From Amycolatopsis nalaikhensis (lineage in GTDB: Bacteria > Actinomycetota > Actinomycetes > Mycobacteriales > Pseudonocardiaceae): a stretch of DNA of 64,000 nt. Numbering within the stretch: position 1 is the first letter of the stretch; the number at the start of each line of letters is the position of its first letter. The notes beneath the pieces were generated by a model. The model saw only the letters and a program-made list of their open reading frames with translations. It did no database searches and was not told where the DNA came from. Where the stretch lies: the NCBI RefSeq assembly GCF_030264295.1, contig NZ_CP127173.1, forward strand, positions 8,253,501 through 8,317,500, given 5' to 3'. Positions 53,841 through 62,799 of this stretch are shown in pieces. A program made the position numbers and the translations under genes.

Positions 53841-56800
53841 TCAGTTGCGGTTGATGGTGAACGTGGTCGTCTTGTTGCGGATGTCCTCGTCGTTGTCGCT
53901 CAGCGTGAGCCCGGTGAAGGTCGCCGAGCCGACGGCCGGGCCCTGACCCGGTTCCGGCAGCTCGTTGGCCCAGATCCCGATCCCGGACTTGGCGTCGAAG
54001 GCGTCCCCGCTGCGGTGCGCGCCGGTGATCGACACGTTCGTCAGCACGGTGTCCTCGACCGGGTGCTCCGGCGTGGTGCCGTTGTACTTGGTCTGGAACA
54101 TGATGCCGCTGTAGGTCGGGCTCTGGATGTCCACATCGGACACCCGGATGCCGCGGAACTCCTTGGACGCGGAGAACAACCAGATCGCCGGGAACGTCTG
54201 CTGGCCCCAGAAGTGGCCGCCGTCCCGGACGAGCGAGGCGTTCTGGACCGTCGTCGGCTGCGGCCCGAACCCGAGGAACGGGTAGCCGAAGTCGAGCGAG
54301 CTGATCGTGATCGCCGAGTACGTCAGCGTGTCCGCGATGTAGAGGTTCCGGAAGGTGTTGTTGTACCCGCCGTAGACCGCCAGCCCGGCCGCGCGCCACG
54401 GGGTGAGCGCGGTCAGGTTCTCGAACACGTTGTCGTACTGGTTGCCCTGGTTGATGTCCGTGGCGGCGAACAGCGCGAAGCTGTCGTCACCGGTGGACCG
54501 GGCTTCGATGTTGACGACGTGGTTGCCGGTGCTCCCGTTCGTGAGGTTGACGCCGTCGGCGAAGGTGTCGCGGATCCGGGAGTTCTTGATCGTGGTGTTG
54601 TCCACGTTCGTGCCCCAGACCATGACCACCTGGTGCTCGACCCAGATGTTGTCGATCGTCAGGTTCGCGACGTTCGTCAGGTTGAACACCTTGCCGGGCC
54701 CGTCGATCCGGGAGGTGTAGTTCCCGAAGACGGCGAACCCGCTGAACGTCGAGCCGTTCGCGCTCGACTGCACGTCGATGCCGATGTCGCTGTTCTCCTG
54801 GCCCGAAGGCGCGGAGAACTTCGTGAACCACGGCCCGGCACCGGTGACCGTGACGGCCTTGCCGTAGACGTTCAGCTTGCTCGACAGCGAGTAGGTCCCG
54901 GCGGGCAGGTACACCCCGGTGAGGGTGGTGTCCTGCCGGACCTTGTCCAGCGCCGCCTGCACGTCCTGCTGCGTGAACCCGGCGGGCACCGCGAAGTGCG
55001 CCGGGTCGGGGTTCGCGACCGCGGTGGCCTGCTCGAAGTTCACGAAGTCGATCGCGTAGTTCGTGCTGTTGGCCGCGTCCTTCTGCAGCTTGATCTTGTG
55101 CCCGGCGGGCACGGTCGTGCCGAGCAGCATGCTCGCCTCGTCGTAGATGTGGCGAGGCCCGGCGCCCGGCGAGTTGCCCGGGCCGGTTTCGGCGCCGTAG
55201 AGCCACGCGTAGTGCGATGTCAGGTCGATGGCCTTGAGGAACGTGCCGTCGACGTAGACGTTCAGCGTGGCGTTGATCCCGCCGCCGCCCGCGGAGTCCG
55301 GGATGGAGAACCGGGTGACCAGGGTGTTCGTCGACGCGCGGGTGGTGAACTCCACCGACGAGCCGGTCGAGTTCAGCGTGACGGCCTTGCGGCCCGACGC
55401 CTCGCCCGCGAGGTCGCCGATGGTGCGGTTCGGCCCGACGACGGCCGCGCCGCCGGCGAGCACGCCGTCCTCGGCCTCGTACATGTCGTAGGGCATGTTC
55501 GCGCCCCGGCCGACGAACAGGGCCTGGGTGCTGGTGTTGTTGCCCTGCTTCACCGGCAGCTCGTTGGCGTCGTTGTCGACGACCGTCTTGACCGTGAACC
55601 GGCCGTTCGCGGCGGTCCAGGTGCCGACGGTCACCGGCGTCGCGGTGGCCCCCGCGGCGATCGCGCCGGAGTAGCTGCCGCTCAACGTCTTGACGACGGT
55701 GCCGTTCTGGTCGGTGATCGTCACCGTGACGCCGTGGGCGCCGCCCGCGCTCGCCACGGTGCCCTGGTTGCGCAGGGTCGTGGTGAACGTGACCGCGTTG
55801 CCCGCGGACGGGTTGCCCGGTGACCACGCCGTCGCCGCGACGAGGTCGGAGCTCTGCACCGGGCTGACGACCAGCGCGGTCGCGGCGGTGTAGGCGTTGT
55901 TGGCCTCGTTCTGCTCGATGACGGCGTTGGCCTCGTCGACCTTCGCGGTCAGCTGGTAGCTGCCCGCCTCGCGGGTGCCGATGTTCGCCGACACGGTCGT
56001 CGACGCCCCGGCGGCGAGCGCGCCGACGTTCGCCGTTCCGACCTTCGTCGTGCCCAGGTAGAGGTTGACGCTCGTCGCGCCCGAAGCCGCGGTCCCGGCG
56101 TTGCGGATCGTCGCCGAGGCGGTGATCGCGTCGGTCTCCACCGGGTTCTGCGGCGACCAGGACACGCCCGAGACCGTCAGGTCCGGGTTCGGCGCGGGCA
56201 CGCCGAAGACCTGGAACTCCGCGGCCTGCCCGCCGCCCGCGCCGGAGTTGGCGGTGACCCGCAGCCGGACGTCGGCGGCCCGGCCGGTGAGCGGGATGGT
56301 CACGGTGTTGCCGGTCGCGGGGTCGAAGGTGTAGGTCTGCGCGGCGGCCAGCGTCGTGAACGCGGTCCCGGCCTGGTCCCGGCCCTCGACGGCGATCGTC
56401 TGCGTCCGCGGGCCCCAGATCGGGTCCGGGTTGAGCTTGACCACCACCTGGTTGAGGTCGGCGTTCGAGCCGAGCGCGACGGTCAGCAGGTTCGGGTACG
56501 TCCCGCCGCCGCCTTCCCAGTACGTGGTCAGGGAGTTGTCGTTCGCGTTGGCCGCGACGAAGGAGAACTCCGTCGACGACGCCGTGATCGGCTTGCCCAG
56601 CGCGAGGTTCGTCCCGGCCTGGGTGCCGGGGCGCGTCACGGTGTTGCTGTTCGCCGACTGGTTGCCCGCGGCGTCCTTCGCACGCACGAAGTACGACACG
56701 CTCGCGCCGTCGGGCTGGCTGTCGGTGTAGGTCAGGACGGTGCCGCCGACGCTGCCCCGCAGCTGGTTGTTGGCATAGACGTCGTAGCCGGTGACGCCGG

Positions 56801-57437
56801 TGTTGTCGGTCGAGGCCGACCAGGTCAGCCGGATCTGGCCGCTCGCGGGCTGGGTGTAGGCGAGGTTCCCGGGCGCGGACGGCGGCTGCGTGTCACCGCC
56901 GGCCGGGCCGTGCACCTCGAACTCCGACAGCTGCGCGGCGGGCCAGCCGGTGTTGGCCGAGATGGTTAGCCGCACGTAGCGGGTGTTCGCGGTGAGGTTC
57001 ACGGTGACCGTGTTGGCCGTCGCCGGATCGAAGCGGTAGCCCGCCGACGGGACCAGGTCGCTGAAGCCGGTGCCGTTCGTGCTGCCCTGCACGGAGAACG
57101 TCTGGGTGCGGGCCTCCCAGTTCGCGGGCAGCTTGAGCACGAGCTGCGCGATGTTCGTGGCCGTCCCGAGGTCGGCCTGGATCCACTGCGGGAACTGGTT
57201 GTTCGTGCTTTCCCAGTAGGTGGCCTGGTTGCCGTCGCCGACGTTCGAGACGGGGTAGCCGGCGAGCTGGCTGCTGGCGGTGTAGGTCGCGACGGCGGCC
57301 TGGGCGGCGGGCTGGACGGCTTCGGCGGCGGCGGGGACGGCGGCCGGGACACCGCTCGCCGCGACCGCGGGCACGGCCAGGAGCAGGGACAGGGCGGCGT
57401 AGAGCGCCGCGCGCGACAGAAGTCGCTTCGTTCTCAT
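53841..57437 (-). CDS. Secreted multi-domain GH87-like alpha-1,3-glucanase
   Basis: Large exported protein of 1198 residues. Signal peptide about 1-35. Domains in order: discoidin/F5/8C (about 50-185), FN3 (190-285), second F5/8C (290-425), CARDB (430-535), second CARDB-like (540-660), CBM6/35-like (670-815, MYEAEDGVLAGGAAVV), then a right-handed beta-helix to the end (VQAALDKVRQDTTLTGVYLP onward). The helix holds clustered acids in RDTFADGVNLTNGS and ARSTGDDSFALFAATD, matching the layout of GH87 mutanases. Acts on fungal alpha-1,3-glucan or similar if so. The GH87 call is from pattern, not search. Confidence 0.75.
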   Translation of the reverse strand: MRTKRLLSRAALYAALSLLLAVPAVAASGVPAAVPAAAEAVQPAAQAAVATYTASSQLAGYPVSNVGDGNQATYWESTNNQFPQWIQADLGTATNIAQLVLKLPANWEARTQTFSVQGSTNGTGFSDLVPSAGYRFDPATANTVTVNLTANTRYVRLTISANTGWPAAQLSEFEVHGPAGGDTQPPSAPGNLAYTQPASGQIRLTWSASTDNTGVTGYDVYANNQLRGSVGGTVLTYTDSQPDGASVSYFVRAKDAAGNQSANSNTVTRPGTQAGTNLALGKPITASSTEFSFVAANANDNSLTTYWEGGGGTYPNLLTVALGSNADLNQVVVKLNPDPIWGPRTQTIAVEGRDQAGTAFTTLAAAQTYTFDPATGNTVTIPLTGRAADVRLRVTANSGAGGGQAAEFQVFGVPAPNPDLTVSGVSWSPQNPVETDAITASATIRNAGTAASGATSVNLYLGTTKVGTANVGALAAGASTTVSANIGTREAGSYQLTAKVDEANAVIEQNEANNAYTAATALVVSPVQSSDLVAATAWSPGNPSAGNAVTFTTTLRNQGTVASAGGAHGVTVTITDQNGTVVKTLSGSYSGAIAAGATATPVTVGTWTAANGRFTVKTVVDNDANELPVKQGNNTSTQALFVGRGANMPYDMYEAEDGVLAGGAAVVGPNRTIGDLAGEASGRKAVTLNSTGSSVEFTTRASTNTLVTRFSIPDSAGGGGINATLNVYVDGTFLKAIDLTSHYAWLYGAETGPGNSPGAGPRHIYDEASMLLGTTVPAGHKIKLQKDAANSTNYAIDFVNFEQATAVANPDPAHFAVPAGFTQQDVQAALDKVRQDTTLTGVYLPAGTYSLSSKLNVYGKAVTVTGAGPWFTKFSAPSGQENSDIGIDVQSSANGSTFSGFAVFGNYTSRIDGPGKVFNLTNVANLTIDNIWVEHQVVMVWGTNVDNTTIKNSRIRDTFADGVNLTNGSTGNHVVNIEARSTGDDSFALFAATDINQGNQYDNVFENLTALTPWRAAGLAVYGGYNNTFRNLYIADTLTYSAITISSLDFGYPFLGFGPQPTTVQNASLVRDGGHFWGQQTFPAIWLFSASKEFRGIRVSDVDIQSPTYSGIMFQTKYNGTTPEHPVEDTVLTNVSITGAHRSGDAFDAKSGIGIWANELPEPGQGPAVGSATFTGLTLSDNDEDIRNKTTTFTINRN

Positions 57438-57680
57438 GGGGTTCCTCTGATCCGGGGAGGAGGGGAGACGACTCGGGACGGCGGAAACCAGGGACCGGGG
57501 ACACGCGGGGCGCGGTACGGGGGGCGCGCGCGGGCAGCACGTCATGAAGACCTCTTCGTTGAGGGTCGGGCGGAATCTTCCTGACTCGTGCCGCAATTTC
57601 TCGCGGTCTTGTCAGGTTCTTGCACTGATTCGTTCAAGACTTACAGTGACGGCGGCCACAAGTCAACGCCCAATGCCAGG

Positions 57681-57721
57681 AAGGGCACCCTCTTGGACGT
57701 AACGCCCAGGAGAGTGCCCTT
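57681..57721. terminator. Hairpin downstream of hxlR
   Basis: Arms AAGGGCACCCTCTTGG and CCAGGAGAGTGCCCTT pair over 16 positions with one mismatch and one wobble around a nine-base loop. It is 15 bp past the hxlR stop and belongs to the same style of palindromic intergenic element as others here. The rest of 57438-57735, upstream of the GH87-like gene, shows nothing further. Confidence 0.65.
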
Positions 57722-57735
57722 GACGGACGGCAGTG

Positions 57736-58176
57736 TCAGGAGTGAACGGCGCCCAGGCGGATCGCGTGGGTGCCCGGCGCGTTCGCCGGTTCGCCGCAGT
57801 GGGCGCAGACAGTCACCGGGTGCAGCTCCTCGCCGCAGGCGTGACGCCACAGCGTGGGCGGTTCGCCCTGGTGGACGTACTGGTCACCCCAGGCCATCAG
57901 GCCGAGCAGGATCGGCTGCAGCGCGCGGCCGGCCTCGGTCGGGTAGTACTCGTGGCGCGGCGGGTGGGCCTCGTACTGGACCTTCTCGAGCACACCCGCG
58001 TCGACGAGCTTGCGCAGCCGCGCGGCCAGGATGTCGCGGCTGGCGCCGGTGTTCTCGGCGATCTGGTTGAACCGCCGCTCCCCCAGCATGATCTCGCGCA
58101 GGGCCAGCAGGCTCCACCGCTCGCCGACGACCTCGAGGGCCTCGGCGACCGAGCACTCGCGACCACGCCGGACCAT
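57736..58176 (-). CDS. HxlR family transcriptional regulator
   Basis: Winged-helix regulator of 146 residues. The HTH reads EVVGERWSLLALREIMLGER then NQIAENTGASRDILAARLRK, with HEYYPTEAGRALQPILLGLM after it. The C-terminus has a small Cys/His cluster (HACGEELHPVTVCAHCGEP) that may bind zinc. ATG at 58176 has GGAGG four bases upstream. Divergent from a thiolase with repeats between, so it probably controls it. Confidence 0.92.
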   Translation of the reverse strand: MVRRGRECSVAEALEVVGERWSLLALREIMLGERRFNQIAENTGASRDILAARLRKLVDAGVLEKVQYEAHPPRHEYYPTEAGRALQPILLGLMAWGDQYVHQGEPPTLWRHACGEELHPVTVCAHCGEPANAPGTHAIRLGAVHS

Positions 58177-58190
58177 GCCACCTCCACGGG

Positions 58191-58261
58191 GTTGAAAATC
58201 CAACCTAGCACGTCAACCGCGTGTGACGTGCCGAACAGGTGAGTTGTGGAATCCAACTCAC
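58191..58261. promoter_or_regulatory. Candidate HxlR operators
   Basis: The hxlR-thiolase intergenic region has two related sites: GTTGAAAATCCAAC at 58191-58204 and the inverted repeat GTGAGTTG-N7-CAACTCAC at 58239-58261. Both contain AATCCAAC. One overlaps the hxlR leader, the other the thiolase promoter region. Confidence 0.6.
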
Positions 58262-58307
58262 ACGGCGTATACCGAGGGTATCCCCGATCTGCAAGGAGGC
58301 AGACGCC

Positions 58308-59504
58308 ATGACGGACGCGGTGATCGTCGACGCGGTACGGACCCCCATCGGCAAGGGCAAGCCGAACGGCCGCCTGGCCGGGGTGCACCCGGTCGACCTG
58401 CACGCACACGCCTTGCGCTCGCTCGTCGAGCGCACCGGCGTCGACCCGGCCCGGATCGACGACGTGATCAGCGGCGCGGTCGGCCAGATCGGCGAGCAGA
58501 GCATGAACACCGCCCGCTGGGCCGCGCTCGCCGCCGGGCTGCCGGAGTCGGTGCCCGCGGTGACGGTCGACCGCCAGTGCGGCAGCAGCCAGCAGGCTGT
58601 CCACTTCGCCGCGCAGGGCGTCATCGCCGGCGCGTACGACGTCGTGATCGCCTCCGGCGTCGAGTCGATGAGCCGGGTGCCGATGGGCAGCCAGGTGGCC
58701 GGGCGCGACCCGTTCGGGACGCAGGTCGCCGCGCGCTACCCGGACGGCCTGGTGCCGCAGGGCATCAGCGCCGAGCTGATCGCCGCCAAGTGGGGCTTCA
58801 GCCGGGCTCAGCTGGACGAGTACTCCGCCGAGAGCCACCAGCGGGCCGCGAAGGCGTGGGCGGACGGGAAGTTCGCCGGCGAGGTCGCGCCGCTGAAGGC
58901 ACCGGGACCCGACGGCGCGCTGGTCGACGTCACGACCGACGAGACCGTGCGGCCGGGCACCACGCCGGAGATCCTCGCCGGGCTGAAGCCCGCGTTCCGC
59001 GCCGACGTCTGGGAGCAGCGGTTCCCGGATCTCGGCTGGCACGTCACGGCGGGCAACTCGTCCCCGATCAACGACGGCGCGGCCGCGCTGATGATCACCA
59101 GCGCCGAGACGGCGAAGGCGCTCGGCCTGCGGCCGCGGGCCCGGATCCACAGTTTCGCCGTCGCCGGCGACGACCCCCTGTACATGCTGACCGGCATCAT
59201 CCCGGCGACGCGCAAGGTCCTGGCACGAGCGGGTCTTTCGGTGGCCGACATCGACGCGTTCGAGGTCAACGAGGCGTTCGCCAGCGTGGTGCTGGCCTGG
59301 CAGGCCGAGATCGGCGCGGACCTGGCGAAGGTGAACGTCAACGGCGGCGCGATCGCGATCGGCCACCCGCTGGGCGGCAGCGGCGCCCGGCTGATGACGA
59401 CGCTGCTGTCGGTGCTGGAGCAGACGGGCGGCCGCTACGGCCTGCAGACGATGTGCGAGGCGGGCGGCCTCGCCAACGCGACGATCATCGAGCGCCTCGA
59501 CTGA
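58308..59504 (+). CDS. Thiolase (acetyl-CoA acyltransferase)
   Basis: Thiolase of 398 residues for beta-oxidation or acetoacetyl-CoA formation. The nucleophile Cys is in TVDRQCGSSQQAVHFAAQG, the catalytic His in GHPLGGSGARLM and the second Cys in QTMCEAGGLANATI. ATG at 58308 has AAGGAGG eight bases upstream. Divergent from hxlR, which probably regulates it; it ends just before a 46-bp palindrome that serves as a convergent terminator. Confidence 0.94.
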   Translation: MTDAVIVDAVRTPIGKGKPNGRLAGVHPVDLHAHALRSLVERTGVDPARIDDVISGAVGQIGEQSMNTARWAALAAGLPESVPAVTVDRQCGSSQQAVHFAAQGVIAGAYDVVIASGVESMSRVPMGSQVAGRDPFGTQVAARYPDGLVPQGISAELIAAKWGFSRAQLDEYSAESHQRAAKAWADGKFAGEVAPLKAPGPDGALVDVTTDETVRPGTTPEILAGLKPAFRADVWEQRFPDLGWHVTAGNSSPINDGAAALMITSAETAKALGLRPRARIHSFAVAGDDPLYMLTGIIPATRKVLARAGLSVADIDAFEVNEAFASVVLAWQAEIGADLAKVNVNGGAIAIGHPLGGSGARLMTTLLSVLEQTGGRYGLQTMCEAGGLANATIIERLD

Positions 59505-59508
59505 CCGC

Positions 59509-59554
59509 GTCGTGAGTGTTTAGGGCGGTTAGAACCGCCCTAAACACTCACGAC
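59509..59554. repeat. 46-bp perfect palindrome (GTCGTGAGTGTT family), copy 2
   Basis: Same length and sequence as 19153-19198 except one base pair (T-A instead of G-C, changed on both arms) and the loop (AG instead of CT). It fills the gap between the convergent thiolase and LigD-type genes (stops at 59504 and 59556) and probably acts as their shared terminator. Confidence 0.92.
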
Positions 59555-59555
59555 G

Positions 59556-60506
59556 TCAGTCCGGCTCGGGTGGTTCCTCGACGCCGTCGCGGTCGGCCCA
59601 CTCCAGCAGCGGGTCCAGGGAGAAGACCGCGTCGTCGATGCCCGCGTGCAGGTCGCCGAGCTCGGCGAAGCGGGCGGGCATGGTCGCGATCGTGAAGTCG
59701 CCCGGCTCGACGTCGTCGATCTCGTCCCAGCGGATCGGTGCCGACACGGTGCCCTCCGGGTTGCCGCGGACGGAGTAGGCGCTGGCGATCGTGTGGTCGC
59801 GGGCGTTCTGGTTGTAGTCGACGAAGAGCATCTTCGGGTCGCGGTCCTTGCGCCACCAGGTGGTCGTGACGTCGTCGGGTGCGCGTCGCTCGACTTCGTG
59901 CGCGAAGGCCAGCGCGGCGCGCCGGACGTCCTGGAACCCCCAGCGCGGTTCGATCCGGACGTAGATGTGCAGGCCGCGGCCGCCGGACGTCTTCGGCCAG
60001 CCGACGGCGCCGAGCTCGTCGAGGATCTCGTGCGCTACGTGCGCGACCCGGCGGACGCGGTCGAAACCGCACTCCGGCATCGGGTCGAGGTCGATGCGCC
60101 ACTCGTCGGGCTTCTCGGTGTCCGCGCGCCGGGAGTTCCACGGGTGGAACTCCACAGTGGACATCTGCACGGCCCACACGACGTGCGCCAGGTCCGTCAC
60201 GCACAGCTCGTAGGCATGCCGCCCGTAGCGGGGGAAGTCGACGCGCACGGTCTCCAGCCACGGCGGCGCGCCGTTCGGGACGCGCTTCTGGTGGACCTTC
60301 TCCCCCGCGACTCCGGAGGGGAAGCGGTGCAGCATGCAGGGCCGCTCGCGCAGGGCGTTGACGATGCCGTCGCCGACGGAGAGGTAGTAGTTGACCAGGT
60401 CGAGCTTCGTCTCGCCGCGGGCCGGGAAGTAGACCCGGTCCGGGTTGGAGATCCGCACGGTGTGCGGCCCGACCTCCAGCTCGACCGACGGAGACTTCTG
60501 CGCCAT
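59556..60506 (-). CDS. Stand-alone LigD-type polymerase/primase domain
   Basis: Archaeo-eukaryotic-primase-fold polymerase of 316 residues, equivalent to the LigD polymerase domain of bacterial end joining, without ligase or nuclease parts. It shows VRISNPDRVYFPARGETKLD, GVAGEKVHQKRVPNGAPPW, the metal-binding DxD in WRIDLDPMPECGFD, SGGRGLHIYVRIEP and ATTTWWRKDRDPKMLF-like VTTTWWRKDRDPKMLFVDYN. Could join or fill ends or act as a primase; no ku gene is in the window. Divergent from the PHP gene, 41 bp apart. Confidence 0.9.
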   Translation of the reverse strand: MAQKSPSVELEVGPHTVRISNPDRVYFPARGETKLDLVNYYLSVGDGIVNALRERPCMLHRFPSGVAGEKVHQKRVPNGAPPWLETVRVDFPRYGRHAYELCVTDLAHVVWAVQMSTVEFHPWNSRRADTEKPDEWRIDLDPMPECGFDRVRRVAHVAHEILDELGAVGWPKTSGGRGLHIYVRIEPRWGFQDVRRAALAFAHEVERRAPDDVTTTWWRKDRDPKMLFVDYNQNARDHTIASAYSVRGNPEGTVSAPIRWDEIDDVEPGDFTIATMPARFAELGDLHAGIDDAVFSLDPLLEWADRDGVEEPPEPD

Positions 60507-60547
60507 GGGCCCGACCGTAGCCCAAAACCACCGCTACCGTGACGTTC

Positions 60548-61564
60548 ATGGTGCTGCCGCCGGACGGTCACGTCCACACCGAATGGTCCTGGGACACGGT
60601 CACCGGGTCGATGATCGGGTCGTGCGAGCGGGCCCTCGAGCTGGGGCTGCCGTCGGTGGCGTTCACCGAGCACGCGGACCTGACGCCGTGGCTGATCCCG
60701 GAGCCGATCCGGCCGCTGCTCCCGGACCACTTCCGGGTGCGCCTGCGCCCCGACGGCGTCCTGGAGCCGCCGGACCTCGACGTCGCGGGCTACCTGGCGT
60801 GCGTCGAGGAGTGCCGCGAGCGGTTCCCGTCGTTGCGGATCCTGTCCGGGGTGGAGCTGAGCGAGCCGCACTGGCACCGCCCGCGCGCGGACGCCCTGCT
60901 CGCGGCGCACGAGTTCGACCGGGTGCTGGGTTCGGTGCACTCCCTGCCCGGCGACGGCGGGCACCACCACGAGCTGACCGTCATCTCGGGCCGCCCGCCC
61001 GGCGAGATCCTCCGCGCCTACCTCGAGGAAGTCCTGGGTCTTGTCGAGTCGACAGCGGACTTCGCGGTGCTCGCCCACCTCGACTACGCGTTACGCTCGT
61101 GGCCCGCCGAGGGACCGCCGTTCGTGGCGGCGGACTACGAGGAGGAGTTCCGCACGGTGTTGCGAGCCCTCGCGGCGAGCGGCCGGGCGCTGGAGGTCAA
61201 CACGAAGGTGCCACTGCCGGGCGAAGTGGTGCGGTGGTGGTTCGAGGAGGGCGGCGACGCGGTGGCGTTCGGCAGCGACGCCCACGAGCCGGGCTTGGTC
61301 GGCCACGGATTCCCCGAGGCGGCGGCGATGGTCGAGGCGTCCGGCTTCCGCCCGGGCCGCACCCCCGTTACCTTTTTCGTGGCTCCCGACCAGGGAGTTG
61401 TGGTCACCAGGCCCGGCATGACTTGCGCCCCCAGTCGAAGGCATGATCCGGGGGGTGGTGTCACCGGGCCTGGTGGCATCGAGGGACCGCTGATAGGGAC
61501 ACGGCCACCACCAGGTAGGTCTCGTCGTAACGTGGGTGCCGGCCATCGATGCCCAACCCGGTGA
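60548..61564 (+). pseudogene. PHP-domain histidinol-phosphatase-like gene split by IS110 insertion
   Basis: PHP-family phosphoesterase. Metal-site segments are present: PDGHVHTEWSWD, VAFTEHADLTPW, SGVELSEPHWHR, VLGSVHSL, AVLAHLDYALRS and AFGSDAHEPGLVGHG. The true coding part runs from ATG 60548 to codon 273 (Pro at 61364-61366). There the IS begins and the frame continues into it for 66 unrelated codons up to 61564. The missing end is found past the IS: 62821-62841 encodes HDFWRR and a stop, in the right phase. Intact length would be 279 residues. All metal-ligand segments precede the break, so the hybrid may retain activity. Confidence 0.9.
61381..61555 (+). ncRNA. Candidate bridge RNA of the IS110 element
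   Basis: About 170 nt upstream of the transposase folding into three parts. 5' hairpin: CTCCC (61383-61387) with GGGAG (61393-61397). Target-binding stem: CACCAGGCCCGG (61405-61416) with CCGGGCCTGGTG (61464-61475), enclosing GCGCCCCC (61425-61432; target reads GCACCCCC) and GGGGGGTG (61450-61457; complement of target CACCCCCC). Donor-binding stem: GGCATCGA (61475-61482) with TCGATGCC (61546-61553), enclosing ATAGGGACAC (61493-61502), identical to the right end at 62807-62816, and GTAACGTGGG (61527-61536), complementary in 9 of 10 to the left end CCCCCGTTAC (61362-61371; element DNA plus the shared C-run). This is the arrangement known for IS621. Confidence 0.85.
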
Positions 61565-61593
61565 CCACGACGCGACGAACGAACGGCTGGTGG

Positions 61594-62799
61594 ATGAGCA
61601 GCAGCTTCGGGGTGTTCCTCGGCTTGGACGTCGGCAAGGAAGCCCATCATGCGGTCGGCCTCGCCCCGGACGGCAAGCGGTTGCATGACGGCCCGCTGCC
61701 CAACACCGAACCCAAACTGAAGGCCCTGTTCGACAAGCTCGCCGCGCACGGACCGCTGCTGGTCGTGGTCGATCAGCCCGCCACGATCGGGGCGTTGCCG
61801 GTCGCGGTCGCCCGCGCCGCAGGACACCAGGTGGCGTATTTGCCTGGCCTGGCCATGCGCCGCATCGCCGACCTCTATCCGGGTCGCGCGAAGACCGATG
61901 CCCGGGACGCGTTCGTCATCGCCGATGCCGCCCGCTCCCTGCCGCACACCCTGCGCCCGGTCGATGTCGATGACGAGGCGTTGGCGGAGCTGGAGGTGCT
62001 GGTCGGGTTCGACGACGACCTGGCCGGCGAAGCCACCCGGATCAGCAACCGGATCCGTGGGCTGCTCACCGGCATCCACCCCGCTCTCGAACACGCCATC
62101 GGCCCGCGGATCAGCCACCCAGCGGTGCTGGAGATCCTCTCCCGCTGCGGCGGCCCGGCCGGCATCGCCAAGGCCGGCCGCCGCAAACTCACCGCCATCG
62201 CCAAAGTCCACGCGCCCCGCCTCGGCGGCAAGCTGGTCGAGGCGATCATGACCGCGCTGGGCGAGCAGACCGTCACCGTCCCGGGCACCGCCGCCGCGGA
62301 CACGGTCCTGCCGCGGCTGTCCGACAGCCTCAAAACGGTTCTCCTGCAACGGAAACAGGTCGCTGAGCAGGTTGAGGGGATACTTGATGCGCACCCTCTT
62401 GCCGGGGTCCTGACTTCGATGCCCGGCGTCGGGGTCAGGACCGCAGCCCGCATCCTGCTCGAGGTCGGCGACGCCTCGAACTTTGCCAGCTCGGGGCATC
62501 TGGCGGCCTACGCGGGCATCGCCCCGGTCACCCGCAGCTCCGGCACCAGCATCAAGGGCGAACATCCCGCTCGGACGGGCAACCGCCAGCTCAAACGCGC
62601 GTTCTTCCTCGCCGCCTTCGCCGCGTTGTCTGACCCGACCAGCAGGGCCTACTACGACCGGAAGCGGGCCGAGGGCAAGAAACACAACGCTGCGCTGATC
62701 TGCCTGGCCCGCCGCCGCTGCGACGTCCTCTACGCCATGCTGCGCAACGGCACCCACTACCGACACCCCGAACCCGCTCCGGCCCCCGCCGCGGCTTGA
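61594..62799 (+). CDS. IS110-family transposase (DEDD recombinase)
   Basis: Recombinase of 401 residues. The N-terminal RuvC-like DEDD domain starts FGVFLGLDVGKEAHHAV, with acids in LVVVDQPATIG and KTDARDAFVIADAAR. A coiled-coil region lies about 125-265. The C-terminal Tnp_20 domain contains LTSMPGVGVRTAARILLEVG and APVTRSSGTSIKGEHPARTG, holding the candidate catalytic serine, then NRQLKRAFFLAAFAAL. ATG at 61594. The frame is intact, so the element may be active. It acts with the bridge RNA to pair donor and target DNA. Confidence 0.95.
   Translation: MSSSFGVFLGLDVGKEAHHAVGLAPDGKRLHDGPLPNTEPKLKALFDKLAAHGPLLVVVDQPATIGALPVAVARAAGHQVAYLPGLAMRRIADLYPGRAKTDARDAFVIADAARSLPHTLRPVDVDDEALAELEVLVGFDDDLAGEATRISNRIRGLLTGIHPALEHAIGPRISHPAVLEILSRCGGPAGIAKAGRRKLTAIAKVHAPRLGGKLVEAIMTALGEQTVTVPGTAAADTVLPRLSDSLKTVLLQRKQVAEQVEGILDAHPLAGVLTSMPGVGVRTAARILLEVGDASNFASSGHLAAYAGIAPVTRSSGTSIKGEHPARTGNRQLKRAFFLAAFAALSDPTSRAYYDRKRAEGKKHNAALICLARRRCDVLYAMLRNGTHYRHPEPAPAPAAA

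Noticed and set aside
61367..61564. PHP C-terminal tail as a genuine extension
   Set aside because: It is encoded by IS DNA, overlaps the bridge-RNA fold, and the true end HDFWRR-stop is found beyond the IS.
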